Position numbers and translations under genes: made by a program
Notes under the pieces: generated by a model
Database searches by the model: none
What the model saw: only the letters and a program-made list of their open reading frames with translations
What the model was told of the DNA's origin: nothing
Assembly (NCBI RefSeq): GCF_900113695.1
Contig: NZ_FOQH01000015.1
Location: forward strand, 30,234 to 94,233
Direction: 5' to 3'
DNA from: Albimonas pacifica
Lineage (GTDB): Bacteria > Pseudomonadota > Alphaproteobacteria > Rhodobacterales > Rhodobacteraceae
Length of the DNA stretch: 64,000 bases
Part shown: positions 41,133-49,854 of the stretch, piece by piece
How positions within the stretch are numbered: position 1 is the stretch's first letter
Layout: the number at the start of each line of letters is the position of its first letter

Positions 41133-42008
41133 TCAGCCCTTCTCGGGCTCGCCGATCTTGTCCTGGGTGCGCAGCTCGAAGTCCGAGGCGTCGTGACGCT
41201 CGTGGAGCTGGCCGGCGGGGTGGCCGGTCAGGCGGTTGACCTTCTTGCCGCGCTTCACCGCGGGGCGGGCGTCGATCGCCTCGGTCCAGCGGGCGACGTT
41301 CCTGTAGGAGGCGACGTCGAGGAACTCGCCCGCCTCGTAGAGCTTGCCCTGCTGGAGCTGGCCGTACCAGGGCCAGATCGCCATGTCGGCGATGGTGTAG
41401 TCGGGGCCGGCGATGAACTCGCTCTCGGCCAGCCGGCGGTCGAGCACGTCGAGCTGGCGCTTCACCTCCATGGCGAAGCGGTCGATGGGGTATTCCCATT
41501 TCTCGGGCGCGTAGGCGTAGAAGTGCCCGAAGCCGCCGCCGAGGTAGGGGGCCGAGCCCATCTGCCAGAACAGCCACGAGAACATCTCGGCGCGCGCGGC
41601 GGGATCCTTCGCGATGAAGGCGTCGAACTTCTCGGCCAGGTGGACGAGGATCGCGGCGGATTCGAACACCCGCACCGGCTTGGGGCCCGAGCGGTCGAGC
41701 AGGGCCGGGATCTTGGAATTGGGGTTGATCGCCACGAACCCCGAGGAGAACTGGTCGCCGTCCCCGATGCGGATCGGCCAGGCGTCGTATTCGGCGCCGG
41801 CGTGGCCGGCCTCGAGCAGCTCCTCGAACATCACGGTGACCTTCACGCCGTTGGGCGTGGCCAGCGAATAGAGCTGGAACGGGTGCTCGCCGACCGGCAG
41901 GTCCTTCTCGTGGGTCGCGCCGGCGATGGGGCGGTTGATCGAGGCGAACCGGCCGCCGCTCTCCTTGTTCCAGGTCCAGACCTTGGGGGGCGTGTAGTCT
42001 TGAGGCAT
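41133..42008 (-). CDS. yghU: YghU-like glutathione transferase / disulfide-bond oxidoreductase
   Basis: A 291-residue cytoplasmic protein of the Nu-class glutathione transferases (YghU/YfcG group). The start YTPPKVWTWNKESGG, the GEHPFQLYSLATPNGVKVTV strand, the NPNSKIPAL loop that binds glutathione, FESAAILVHLAEKF, and the C-terminal helix with PDYTIADMAIWPWYG all fit the family, as does the length. Such enzymes reduce disulfides and peroxides with glutathione. The ATG at 42008 follows GAGAG. It is monocistronic; a 550-base palindrome-rich gap lies upstream. Confidence 0.9.
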   Translation of the reverse strand: MPQDYTPPKVWTWNKESGGRFASINRPIAGATHEKDLPVGEHPFQLYSLATPNGVKVTVMFEELLEAGHAGAEYDAWPIRIGDGDQFSSGFVAINPNSKIPALLDRSGPKPVRVFESAAILVHLAEKFDAFIAKDPAARAEMFSWLFWQMGSAPYLGGGFGHFYAYAPEKWEYPIDRFAMEVKRQLDVLDRRLAESEFIAGPDYTIADMAIWPWYGQLQQGKLYEAGEFLDVASYRNVARWTEAIDARPAVKRGKKVNRLTGHPAGQLHERHDASDFELRTQDKIGEPEKG

Positions 42009-42562
42009 GTCGCGTCTCTCGGTGCGGGGCGCGAGGCGGGGCCTGCGCGCGGGGGGCGTCGCCGGCAGGCGCCGGCGCAGGGCAAGTCGCCGGCAGCCGC
42101 CGGCTTGGGGGCGTCGCCGGCAGGCGCCGGCGCGAAGCGTCTCGCCTCGGCCCGCCTGGGGTCGAGACGCCCAAGACCTCGCCCAGCCGCGCGCCATTGT
42201 CCACCGTTCGGCGCCTGCCGGCGGCAGGCGGCCGGGCCAAGGCGCGCGCGGCCCCGGCCAAGGCGCCGGCGCCCTCCGCTCCGGGCGTCCCGCCTCGCCG
42301 GAGGCGCCGCCCGGCCGCAGGCCGCGGAGGCGCCGCGTCGGGCGTCGCGCGCGGGGGGCTGCGCCGCCCGCGGCGCGCGCCAGGCGGGGTCGCCCGGGGC
42401 GAGGGCCGCCCGGGGAGGCGGAGCGGCCGGGCGTCGCCGCCCGCCGCGCGCCGCGGGCCGGGCGCCGGGCCTCGCGGCACGCCTGCTGTGGCGCCTCCGG
42501 CGGCGGCGATCGGGGCGGACGGCGCCGGGTCGCGCGCGGAGCGGGGCGGGGGCGCGGTCCGC
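42009..42562. other. Gene-free, extremely GC-rich gap with a palindrome cluster
   Basis: No credible gene on either strand: open frames exist only because stop codons are rare at this base composition, and their peptides are Arg/Ala/Pro/Gly strings. Between 42054 and 42230 there are at least four GCCGGC-centred palindromes, and 42137-42170 has an 8-bp inverted repeat (GCGTCTCG and CGAGACGC). The promoter of the yghU-like gene should lie at the left end. Confidence 0.5.
42054..42133. repeat. Three tandem GC-palindrome units
   Basis: Units at 42054-42078, 42084-42106 and 42110-42133. The first and third share GGCGTCGCCGGCAGGCGCCG; the second is a variant with AGCCGCCGG. Each unit is itself an inverted repeat around GCCGGC. 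A related CGCCTGCCGGCGGCAGGCG palindrome is near 42212-42230. Confidence 0.55.
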
Positions 42563-44740
42563 TCAGACCGGCCCCTGCAGGCTCAGCGCCTCGCCCAGGG
42601 TGCGCACCCCGCGGGCGGCGAGCAGGGGGATCATCCGGCGGAACGCCTCCGCCGTCGCCTCGGCGTCGCCGGCGGCGGTGTGGCGTCGCTCCGGCGGGAT
42701 CTCCACCCCCAGCCGCGCGGCCAGCGCGTCGAGCGTGTGGGCCGAGGTATGGGCGTGCAGCCGGCGCGAGAGGCGGGCGGTGCACAGCACCGGGTTGTCG
42801 AAGCGCGGGCCGCCCCCGGCCTCCAGCCGGCGCAGGAAGGCCATGTCGAAGGGCGCGTTGTGGGCGACCAGCGCCGCCCCCTCGCAGAAGGCGCGGAAGC
42901 GGGCGGCGACCTCGGCGAAGGGCGGGGCCCCGGCGACCATCGCGTCCGTCACCCCGTGCACGCGCGAGGCGGCGGCCGGGATCGGGCGGCCGGGGTTCGC
43001 CAGCGCCTCGAACCGCTCGCCCCGCAGCACCCGCCCGCCCACGATGCGCAGCCCCGCGATCTGCACCACCGCGTCCGCGGCGGGGTCGAGGCCCGTGGTC
43101 TCGGTGTCGAAGACCACGTAGGCGAGCTCCGAAAGCAGGCGCTCCGCCTCCGCGCCCCCCGGCCGGGGCAGGTCGAAGTCGTAGACCTCGGCCGCCCCCT
43201 CGGGGCGGGCTGCGGCGGGGGCGCCGGCGGCGGGCAGGGGCAGCACCAGGCGCCGCCCCCCCTCCACCCACAGGTCCGCCCCGTGCCGGTCGAGCGCGTC
43301 GCGCACCGTCCAGGCGCCGTAGGCCGGGGCGACCGGCGCCTCCATCCAGCCCTCCACCACGCCCTGCGACAGGGCGGGGCCGGTCCAGGAGAGCACGAGG
43401 CGCACGCGCTCGCCCTCCGGCTCGGCGGCGAGCGCCAGGGACGAGCGGGCCGGATCCTCGCGCAGCGCGCGCAGGGCGCGGGCGAGGATCTCGGCGACCG
43501 CGTAGCCGTCGCAGCGCAGGCGGGCGGGACTGCGGGGCGTGGCGAGCGCCCCCTCCGCGCGCGCCGCCGCCGCATCGAGAAGGTCCTGGGCCGCCACCTC
43601 CTGCACCGGCCAGCGGCCGTCGCCGACGCGGGCGCGGCCCTCGGCGGCGCGCTCGATGGCGGCGGAGAGGCGGGCGACCTCCGCGCGCATCGCGGCCGCG
43701 AAGGCGGCGCGCTCGGCGGGGTCGGGTTCCGGCTCGGAGGCGAGCGCGTCCAGCGCGGCGACCAGCGCCGCGGCCGGGCGGCGCATCGCCTCCAGCGTCT
43801 CGCGCAGCAGGCTCTCCAGCGCGCCCCGGGCGCGCAGGTCGCCGGCGGCGTCGCGGAACAGGAGCACCCGGCCCACCGGCCCGGCCTCGGCGGTCACCAC
43901 CGAAACGGCGCCGGCCAGAACCCGGACGCCGCCGTCCTCGCCGGCGGAGGCGGTGAGGAAGCTCTCCGCCCCCGCGTCGCCCCGGGCGCGGCGGCGGTCG
44001 GCGCGCGCGGCCGCGGCCTCCAGCGGCGCGGGGTCGAGGAAGCGCGCCAGCGGCCGGCCCAGCCCCAGCGGCCCCAGCAGCGCCGCCGCGGCGGGGTTGT
44101 AGAGCAGGATCCGCCCGTCGGGAGAGACCGCGACCACCGCCTCGGCGAGATCGCGCACCACCCCGCCCAGCAGGGCCTGGTCGCGGGCCATGCGCGCGGT
44201 GCGCTCGGCCACCGCCCGCTCCTGGCTGCGGCGGGCGTCCTCCAGCGCCGCGTGGATCGCCCGGGCCGCGGGGGCGAGCGCGCCGAGGTGGCGGGCGGGG
44301 GCGGCGTCGATCTCGGCGGCGACGTCCGACTGGGCGCGGGCGTGCAGGTCGGCGGCGAGGCCCAGGATCGGGCGGGCCACGTTCTCGTCGAAGAGCACCG
44401 CCGCCCAGGCGCAGAGCCCGGCCAGCGCGAAGCCCGCCGCGAGCCCCGCGGCCAGGTAGCCCGCCGCCGGCCCGCCGGCATGGGCGTGGCCGAACCACAG
44501 CGCCGCGGCGATCGCGCCCCAGCCCCCGAGCGCGAGGGCCGCGAAGAACAGCGCGATGCGCAGCCGCAGGCCCAGGCGGGCGGAGAGGCCGGCCGCCGGG
44601 TCCGCTTCCGGCCGCGTTCCGGGCGCCGCCTCAGGCGGTGGCGAGGCGGCGGGGGCCGGGGCGGAAGGGTCGGGCGGCTCGCCGGAGCCCGGCGAGGACG
44701 GGGCCTCCGGTTCGGGCCGCGGGGCGGCGGGGCCGGGCAC
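42563..44740 (-). CDS. Degenerate histidine kinase fused to DEDDh 3'-5' exonuclease
   Basis: A 725-residue membrane protein beginning with GTG (44740), four bases after the receiver gene stop. Residues 1-50 are Pro/Ala-rich; two transmembrane helices lie at about 57-80 and 90-115; a HAMP-like linker and a PAS domain (GGVVRDLAEAVVAVSPDGRI) follow. The region 300-500 has the size and spacing of a histidine kinase core, but where the phosphorylated histidine is expected it reads ETLEAMRRPAAAL with no histidine, and the ATP-site asparagine box is ILARALRAL with no asparagine. From about 540 there is an apparently intact DnaQ-type exonuclease: VFDTETTGL (D545, E547), VAHNAPFDMAFL and HTAAGDAEAT. 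Thus the nuclease looks active and the kinase dead. Its substrate is unknown; it is the last gene of the acetate-locus block. Confidence 0.82.
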   Translation of the reverse strand: MPGPAAPRPEPEAPSSPGSGEPPDPSAPAPAASPPPEAAPGTRPEADPAAGLSARLGLRLRIALFFAALALGGWGAIAAALWFGHAHAGGPAAGYLAAGLAAGFALAGLCAWAAVLFDENVARPILGLAADLHARAQSDVAAEIDAAPARHLGALAPAARAIHAALEDARRSQERAVAERTARMARDQALLGGVVRDLAEAVVAVSPDGRILLYNPAAAALLGPLGLGRPLARFLDPAPLEAAAARADRRRARGDAGAESFLTASAGEDGGVRVLAGAVSVVTAEAGPVGRVLLFRDAAGDLRARGALESLLRETLEAMRRPAAALVAALDALASEPEPDPAERAAFAAAMRAEVARLSAAIERAAEGRARVGDGRWPVQEVAAQDLLDAAAARAEGALATPRSPARLRCDGYAVAEILARALRALREDPARSSLALAAEPEGERVRLVLSWTGPALSQGVVEGWMEAPVAPAYGAWTVRDALDRHGADLWVEGGRRLVLPLPAAGAPAAARPEGAAEVYDFDLPRPGGAEAERLLSELAYVVFDTETTGLDPAADAVVQIAGLRIVGGRVLRGERFEALANPGRPIPAAASRVHGVTDAMVAGAPPFAEVAARFRAFCEGAALVAHNAPFDMAFLRRLEAGGGPRFDNPVLCTARLSRRLHAHTSAHTLDALAARLGVEIPPERRHTAAGDAEATAEAFRRMIPLLAARGVRTLGEALSLQGPV

Positions 44741-44744
44741 CGGC

Positions 44745-45116
44745 TCAGTCCGCCAGCAGCGAGCGGATCGTGGCGGTCAGCTCGCGGGTGTCGAAGGGCT
44801 TCTGCAGGAAGGCGTCGGCGCCCAGCGCGCAGGCCTTGCGCCGCTCCACCTCGCCGCCGCCGGCGGTCATCATCAGCACCTTCACCCCGCTCAGCCGGGC
44901 GTCGTCGCGGATGCGCTGGCAGACCTCGTAGCCGGAATGGCCGGGCAGCATCACGTCGAGCACCACCAGGTCCGGCCGCTCCGTCTCCAGCGCGGCCAGC
45001 GCCGCCGTGCCGGAGGCGACGCGTCTCAGGCCGAACCCCTCCCGGCCGATCAGGAACTTCAGGGCGAGGGCGATGTTGTCCTCGTCCTCGACCAGCAGCA
45101 CGGACTTGTCAGGCAT
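44745..45116 (-). CDS. Stand-alone response-regulator receiver domain
   Basis: A 123-residue CheY-like protein with acidic pocket D11 and D12 (VEDED), phospho-acceptor D54 (VVLDVMLPG), the T84 switch residue (MMTAGG) and K106-P107. There is no output domain, so it must act through protein contacts or as a phosphate relay. It overlaps the end of the upstream membrane-protein gene by eight bases, and the degenerate kinase/exonuclease starts four bases after its stop. As that neighbour lacks the kinase residues, the source of phosphate is unclear. Confidence 0.9.
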   Translation of the reverse strand: MPDKSVLLVEDEDNIALALKFLIGREGFGLRRVASGTAALAALETERPDLVVLDVMLPGHSGYEVCQRIRDDARLSGVKVLMMTAGGGEVERRKACALGADAFLQKPFDTRELTATIRSLLAD

Positions 45117-45675
45117 CGGAGGCGCTCCCGTCCGCGCCCGCCTCGCCCTGCGGGCCCGGGGCGGCGGGCGCCTCGGCGCAGGCCGCCGCCACCAGCGGGT
45201 CGTCGGCGGGCATCGGGCGCCACTCGGCCGCCGAGACGTCGGCGAGCGCCGCGTCGCTGACCCGGGCCTGGGCGGCGGGGGCGCAGCGGATCATCACCGC
45301 GGCGCGGTCGACGGGGCGCCAGCGGCCGAAGAACCAGACCTCGGCCAGCTTCACCCCGGGCGCCTCGGGATTGGTCTGGATCCCGGCCACGTCCAGCGCG
45401 GCGAGGCGGGTGGTCAGGGGCGCCAGGTAGGTCCAGGGGCGGTGGAGGGCGGTCTCCTCGACCGTCTCGATCACCGTCATGCCCTCGGGCAGGCCGGCGA
45501 CGGTGCGCGCCTCCCAGTCGTATTCCGACCAGATGGTGGCGGCGAGCATCGCCAGGCCCGCCGCGACCGGCGCGCCCCAGCGGGGCAGGCGGCCGCCCAT
45601 GAGCCGGCCCAGCAGCAGGACGACGCCCGCCGCGCCCACCCCCGCCACGATCGTCGCGATCAGTTCCAGAAACAT
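45109..45675 (-). CDS. Hypothetical membrane protein of the acetate locus
   Basis: A 188-residue protein I do not recognise beyond its setting. Two transmembrane helices at about residues 4-24 and 33-48 are followed by a soluble domain of some 100 residues with one tryptophan-rich strand region (VWFFGRWRPVDRAAVMIRC) and a disordered Ala/Pro/Gly tail. The ATG at 45675 has a GGGAGG site. It lies between the DUF294 protein gene and the receiver gene, overlapping the latter, so it is probably part of the same regulatory unit. Confidence 0.7.
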   Translation of the reverse strand: MFLELIATIVAGVGAAGVVLLLGRLMGGRLPRWGAPVAAGLAMLAATIWSEYDWEARTVAGLPEGMTVIETVEETALHRPWTYLAPLTTRLAALDVAGIQTNPEAPGVKLAEVWFFGRWRPVDRAAVMIRCAPAAQARVSDAALADVSAAEWRPMPADDPLVAAACAEAPAAPGPQGEAGADGSASDA

Positions 45676-45729
45676 CGGCGCGGCCTCCCGTCCGCTTCGC
45701 CCGCCGGCCCCGGGGCCGGCGCGGCGCGG

Positions 45730-47583
45730 TCAGCCCTGGCCCAGGGCGGACTGCATGGTCTTCACCACCAGGAACGCGTCGCGCAGGTGGCTGCGCTCGA
45801 GGTCCGACAGGGCCTCGGGCGCGAGGTAGTTGTCCGGCGCGGCCCCGCGGGCGATCTGCGCCGCCTGGTGGCGCAGCCGCGTCTCGGCGATCAGGTCGTA
45901 GGCGTCCAGCAGGTCATGGGCGCCGGTCCGGGATATCACGCCGAGATCCCGCGCGGCGACGATCCGCTCGCGGGTGTTGGCGGCCTCGATCCCGCCGCGG
46001 AGCGCGTAGATGCGCGCGAGGTCGACCACCGGCACCACGCCCGCGATCTTGAGATCGAGCGTGTTGCGATGGGCGCCCGAGCGGATGGTCGACAGCCCCC
46101 GGAACAGCGTCAGCGGCGGCGCGTGCTTGAGCGCGTTGCCGATCATGTGGCGCAGGAAGATCGAGTTGCCGCGCGCCATCGCCAGCGTCTGCGAATGCAG
46201 GTCGTCGAAGAGCGACATCCGCCCCGCGATCGGGCGCAGGTCGAACATCACCGAGGCGAGCATCTGGGCCATGTCGTCGGGCTGGGCGATCCAGCCGGCG
46301 AAATAGCCCTGCCAGATCCGGCGCGGCTGCCGCCAGCGCGGGTTGGTGGCCATCATCTCGCCGGGGCAGTAGTAGAACCCCGCCCGGTTCAGCCCGTCGG
46401 AGACGAAGCGCGCCAGCGCCTGGAAATAGGCGTCGTGGTCGGGCGTCGCGGCGTCGTCGAGGATCAGGCAGTTGTCCTGGTCCGAGACGCCGGTCTGCTC
46501 GCGCCGCCCCTGGCTGCCGCAGGCGGCCCAGAGGTAGGGGACGGGCGGCGGGCCCAGCTTCGCCTCGGCGAGCTGCAGCAGCCGCCGGGTGGCGGCGTCG
46601 GCGAGGTCGGTGACCCGCCGGCAGATCGCGGCGGGCCGCGCATTGGCCGCGACCAGCACGCCGAGCAGTTCGGGCAGGCGCGCGAACACCGCCTCCATCG
46701 CGGCGGGGTCGGGGGCCGAGACCAGCTCGCCCGCCATCGACGAGGCGGTGGCGGCCTGGCGGCGGAACAGGTCGGTGCGCCCGATCATGCCGATCAGCCG
46801 GCCGCGCCGGTCGACCACGGGCAGGTGGTTGATGTCCCGCCCGGCCATGGCGATCATCGCGTCGAGGCCGGTGGCCTCGGGGTCGATGGTCAGGGGCGCG
46901 GGCGTCATCACCCGCTCGACCGCGACGGCGCCGGTCAGGTCCTCGGCCAGCACCTTGCGGGTCAGGTCGTGGACGGTGACGATGCCCGCCAGCGCCTCCC
47001 CCTGCGTCACCAGCACGGAGGAGACCGAGGCGTCGCGCATCCGCCGCGCGATCTCGGCCACCGGCGTGCCCGGGGGTGCGGTCACCGGCGCGCGCGACAT
47101 CAGGGCGGAGACCTGCAACGCGGTGAGGCCGGCGGCGTAGGGGCCCGAGTCCTCGCCCGGCTCCACCGGGACCGCGCGGCCGAACCAGCGGGCGAAGCCG
47201 GGCTCGGCGTCGACCAGGCGGCGGAACAGCGGGGCGGGGAGCAGCAGCAGCTCGACCGCGGTCTCGGCATGGGCGCCCAGCATGGCGCGGCCGTCGCGCA
47301 GCAGGCCGCGCTCGCCCATCGCCTCGCCCTCGCCGCGGCGCGAGATCGCCTCGCCTTCGGCGGTGCGCACCTCGACCACGCCGGAGAGGATCACGTAGAG
47401 GCCGCGCAGGACTTCGCCCTGCTCGAAGATCGTCCCGCCGGGGGCGACGTCGAGCCGGATCAGCTCGTGGTCGAGCTCGGCGTGGCGGTCGGGGGGCAGC
47501 AGGTCGAAGGGGGCGTAGCGCGCCAGCCGGTCGACGAGCCGGCCCTGGGGGGCCTCCGGTCCGGGGATCGCGTCGTCGTCCAT
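45730..47583 (-). CDS. cNMP-binding / CBS / DUF294 nucleotidyltransferase-like protein
   Basis: A 617-residue cytoplasmic signalling protein. Order: cyclic-nucleotide-binding domain at about 20-140 (GGTIFEQGEVLRGLYVILSG), two CBS domains at about 165-290, a DUF294 nucleotidyltransferase-like domain with WAACGSQGRREQT and SDQDNCLI at about 345-370, and its C-terminal helical partner domain. The ATG at 47583 is preferred over the adjacent GTG at 47586 because of spacing to GAGG. Proteins of this design are usually beside SLC5 symporters and DnaQ-type exonucleases, exactly as here, but the reaction, if any, is not established. CBS and cNMP domains point to sensing of adenine nucleotides, which fits a locus that consumes ATP and yields AMP. 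Confidence 0.88.
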   Translation of the reverse strand: MDDDAIPGPEAPQGRLVDRLARYAPFDLLPPDRHAELDHELIRLDVAPGGTIFEQGEVLRGLYVILSGVVEVRTAEGEAISRRGEGEAMGERGLLRDGRAMLGAHAETAVELLLLPAPLFRRLVDAEPGFARWFGRAVPVEPGEDSGPYAAGLTALQVSALMSRAPVTAPPGTPVAEIARRMRDASVSSVLVTQGEALAGIVTVHDLTRKVLAEDLTGAVAVERVMTPAPLTIDPEATGLDAMIAMAGRDINHLPVVDRRGRLIGMIGRTDLFRRQAATASSMAGELVSAPDPAAMEAVFARLPELLGVLVAANARPAAICRRVTDLADAATRRLLQLAEAKLGPPPVPYLWAACGSQGRREQTGVSDQDNCLILDDAATPDHDAYFQALARFVSDGLNRAGFYYCPGEMMATNPRWRQPRRIWQGYFAGWIAQPDDMAQMLASVMFDLRPIAGRMSLFDDLHSQTLAMARGNSIFLRHMIGNALKHAPPLTLFRGLSTIRSGAHRNTLDLKIAGVVPVVDLARIYALRGGIEAANTRERIVAARDLGVISRTGAHDLLDAYDLIAETRLRHQAAQIARGAAPDNYLAPEALSDLERSHLRDAFLVVKTMQSALGQG

Positions 47584-47662
47584 CACGGCCTCGCCGCTGC
47601 GGGGCGTCCGGGGGCGCGCGGCAGGCGCGCGGGGGGGCGGACGCGGGAAATTCCTGGGGGGT

Positions 47663-47693
47663 GTCCGGGGGCGCGGCGGGCGCGCCCCCGGAC
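47663..47693. terminator. Hairpin between symporter and DUF294 genes
   Basis: A perfect 13-bp stem (arm GTCCGGGGGCGCG) with a 5-base loop lies about 20 bases past the symporter stop on the minus strand. No T-run follows. It probably sets the regulatory genes downstream to a lower level than acs-adk-symporter. Confidence 0.55.
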
Positions 47694-47711
47694 GGCTTCA
47701 GGGGATCGGTC

Positions 47712-49499
47712 TCAGTGGCCGGCCTGGGCCGAGCCGGCGCCGCGCGGGATGCGCACGCTTTCGACCAGCTCCTGGATCTCGCGCGGGGTCTCCTTGGTCA
47801 TCCCGGCGACCAGGTAGGCGACGGCGAAGTTCACCAGCGCCCCGACCGCGCCGAACGAGGTCGACTTGATCGTGCCCAGCAGGGGGTCCGCGTCGGTGAA
47901 GCTGTTGGTGTCGGGGATGAAGAACCAGCCCTTGTGCAGGAAGATGTAGACCAGCGTCACCACCAGCCCGGCCAGCATCCCCGCCACGGCCCCGTGATTG
48001 TTGATCTTCTTGGAGAAGATTCCCATCATCAGCGCGGGGAAGATGGTGGCCGCCGCCAGCCCGAAGGCCAGCGCCACGGTCTGCGCCGCGAAGCCCGGCG
48101 GGTTCAGCCCAAGGTAGGTCGCCACCCCGATCGCCACCGCCATCGCGATGCGCGCCGACAGCAGCTCCCCCTTCTCCGAAATGCCGGGGTTGATCGAGCC
48201 CTTGATCAGGTCGTGGCTCACCGCCGAGCTGATCGCCAGCAGCAGGCCCGCCGCCGTCGAGAGCGCGGCCGCGAGCCCGCCCGCCGCCACCAGGCCGATG
48301 ACCCAGCCCGGCAGGTTGGCGATCTCGGGGTTCGCCAGCACCAGGATGTCCTGGTTGAAGTTGGTCAGCTCGTTGCCCTGCCAGCCGCGCTCGGAGGCGA
48401 CGGTCTGCATGTCGGCCGACTTCTCGTTGTAGTACTGGATGCGGCCGTCGCCGTTCTTGTCCTCCCAGCCCAGCAGGCCGGTCTGACGCCAGGTGAGCAT
48501 CCAGTTGTAGTCGGGCGAGGTCTCGATGGTCTCGACCGACACCGCCTCGCCGGCGACGCCCTCCGGCCAGAACTGCTCGGTGATGTTCAGCCGCGCCATC
48601 GCGCCGACCGCGGGGGCGGTGGTGTAGAGCAGCGCGATGAACACCAGCGCCCAGCCCGCCGACCAGCGCGCGTCCGACACGCGGGGCACGGTGAAGAAGC
48701 GCATGATCACGTGGGGCAGGCCCGCCGTGCCGATCATCAGCGACAGGGTGAACAGCACCATGTTGAAGGTGTCGCCGTGGTGGGTGGTGTATTCGGCGAA
48801 GCCGAGCTCCCTCACCATCTGGTCGAGGCGCTGGAGCAGCGGCTCGCCCGAGGCCTGATGCTCCCCGAACAGGCCGAGGCCCGGGATCGGGTTGCCGGTC
48901 AGCTGCAGCGAGATGAAGATCGCCGGGATCGTGTAGGCGAGGATCAGCACCACGTACTGGGCGACCTGGGTGTAGGTGACGCCCTTCATGCCGCCGAAGA
49001 CCGCGTAGGCGAAGACGATCACCGCGCCGATCAGAAGGCCGGTGGTGTTGTCCACCTCGAGGAACCGGCCGAAGGCCACGCCCACGCCGGTCATCTGCCC
49101 GATGACGTAGGTCACCGACGCGATGATCAGGCAGATCACCGCCACCAGACGCGCGCTCTGCGAATAGAAGCGGTCGCCGATGAACTCGGAGACGGTGAAC
49201 TTGCCGAACTTGCGCAGGTAGGGCGCGAGCAGGAGCGCGAGCAGCACGTAGCCCCCGGTCCAGCCCATCAGGTAGGTCGAGTTGTCGTAGCCCACGAAGG
49301 CGATCAGGCCCGCCATCGAGATGAAGGAGGCCGCCGACATCCAGTCGGCCGCGGTGGCCATGCCGTTGGTGATCGGGTGCACGCCGCGCCCCGCGGCGTA
49401 GAACTCGGAGGTCGAGCCCGCGCGGGCCCAGATGGCGATGCCGATGTAGAGCGCGAAGGACGCGCCCACGAACAGCAGGTTGAGGGTGAACTGGTCCAT
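47712..49499 (-). CDS. actP: Sodium/solute symporter, ActP-like (SLC5 family)
   Basis: A 595-residue inner-membrane symporter with about thirteen helices. The family signature is clear: SEFYAAGRGVHPITNGMATAADWMSAASFISMAG, in two parts at the first cytoplasmic loop and helix 2, and later a FGGMKGVTYTQVAQYVVLI block. A hydrophilic insertion of some 90 residues near 280-400 (DKNGDGRIQYYNEKS) is longer than in E. coli ActP. It starts 12 bases after the DUF4212 gene, its usual small partner. Next to acs the likely solute is acetate or another short carboxylate. The symbol is by family and context. Confidence 0.88.
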   Translation of the reverse strand: MDQFTLNLLFVGASFALYIGIAIWARAGSTSEFYAAGRGVHPITNGMATAADWMSAASFISMAGLIAFVGYDNSTYLMGWTGGYVLLALLLAPYLRKFGKFTVSEFIGDRFYSQSARLVAVICLIIASVTYVIGQMTGVGVAFGRFLEVDNTTGLLIGAVIVFAYAVFGGMKGVTYTQVAQYVVLILAYTIPAIFISLQLTGNPIPGLGLFGEHQASGEPLLQRLDQMVRELGFAEYTTHHGDTFNMVLFTLSLMIGTAGLPHVIMRFFTVPRVSDARWSAGWALVFIALLYTTAPAVGAMARLNITEQFWPEGVAGEAVSVETIETSPDYNWMLTWRQTGLLGWEDKNGDGRIQYYNEKSADMQTVASERGWQGNELTNFNQDILVLANPEIANLPGWVIGLVAAGGLAAALSTAAGLLLAISSAVSHDLIKGSINPGISEKGELLSARIAMAVAIGVATYLGLNPPGFAAQTVALAFGLAAATIFPALMMGIFSKKINNHGAVAGMLAGLVVTLVYIFLHKGWFFIPDTNSFTDADPLLGTIKSTSFGAVGALVNFAVAYLVAGMTKETPREIQELVESVRIPRGAGSAQAGH

Positions 49500-49511
49500 G
49501 ATCTCAGCTCC

Positions 49512-49772
49512 TCACTGCTCGTCCACGCCGTGGTCGCGGTCGAGCCTGTTCATCCGCCACGCGTAGAAGAAGATCAGCGCGAGGAAGACCAGGATCGCGC
49601 CCTGCTGGGCGAACCAGAAGCCCAGGTCCGAGCCCCCGACCGCGATCCCCGAGATCAGGGGCCGCAGCAGGATCCCGAACCCGAACGAGACCAGGGCCCA
49701 GATCACCAGGCTCCAGACGATCAGCCTGATGTTGGCCGACCAGTAGGCGTTGTTCGATTTCTCTTCGGACAC
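49512..49772 (-). CDS. DUF4212 small membrane subunit of the symporter
   Basis: An 86-residue protein with two transmembrane helices, the DUF4212 family that accompanies SLC5-type symporters. The GTG at 49772 is chosen over an in-frame ATG seven codons upstream, because a GGGAGGAA ribosome site lies between the two at correct spacing to the GTG. Conserved parts are YWSANIRLIVW, the FGFGILLRPLI loop and a GFWFAQQGAILVFLALIFFYA helix. It precedes the symporter gene by 12 bases. Confidence 0.9.
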   Translation of the reverse strand: MSEEKSNNAYWSANIRLIVWSLVIWALVSFGFGILLRPLISGIAVGGSDLGFWFAQQGAILVFLALIFFYAWRMNRLDRDHGVDEQ

Positions 49773-49854
49773 AGGGGCTTCCTCCCGTCGCATGTCATCC
49801 GTTGAAAGGGTCGCCGGCGCCGCCTCCCTGCGGCGCCGGCCCGGAGGTCCGCGC

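Noticed and set aside
42197..45430. Long plus-strand frame opposite the kinase-exonuclease
   Set aside because: The minus-strand frame has PAS, kinase-like and exonuclease motifs. The plus frame has none and is Arg/Gly/Ala/Pro repetitive.
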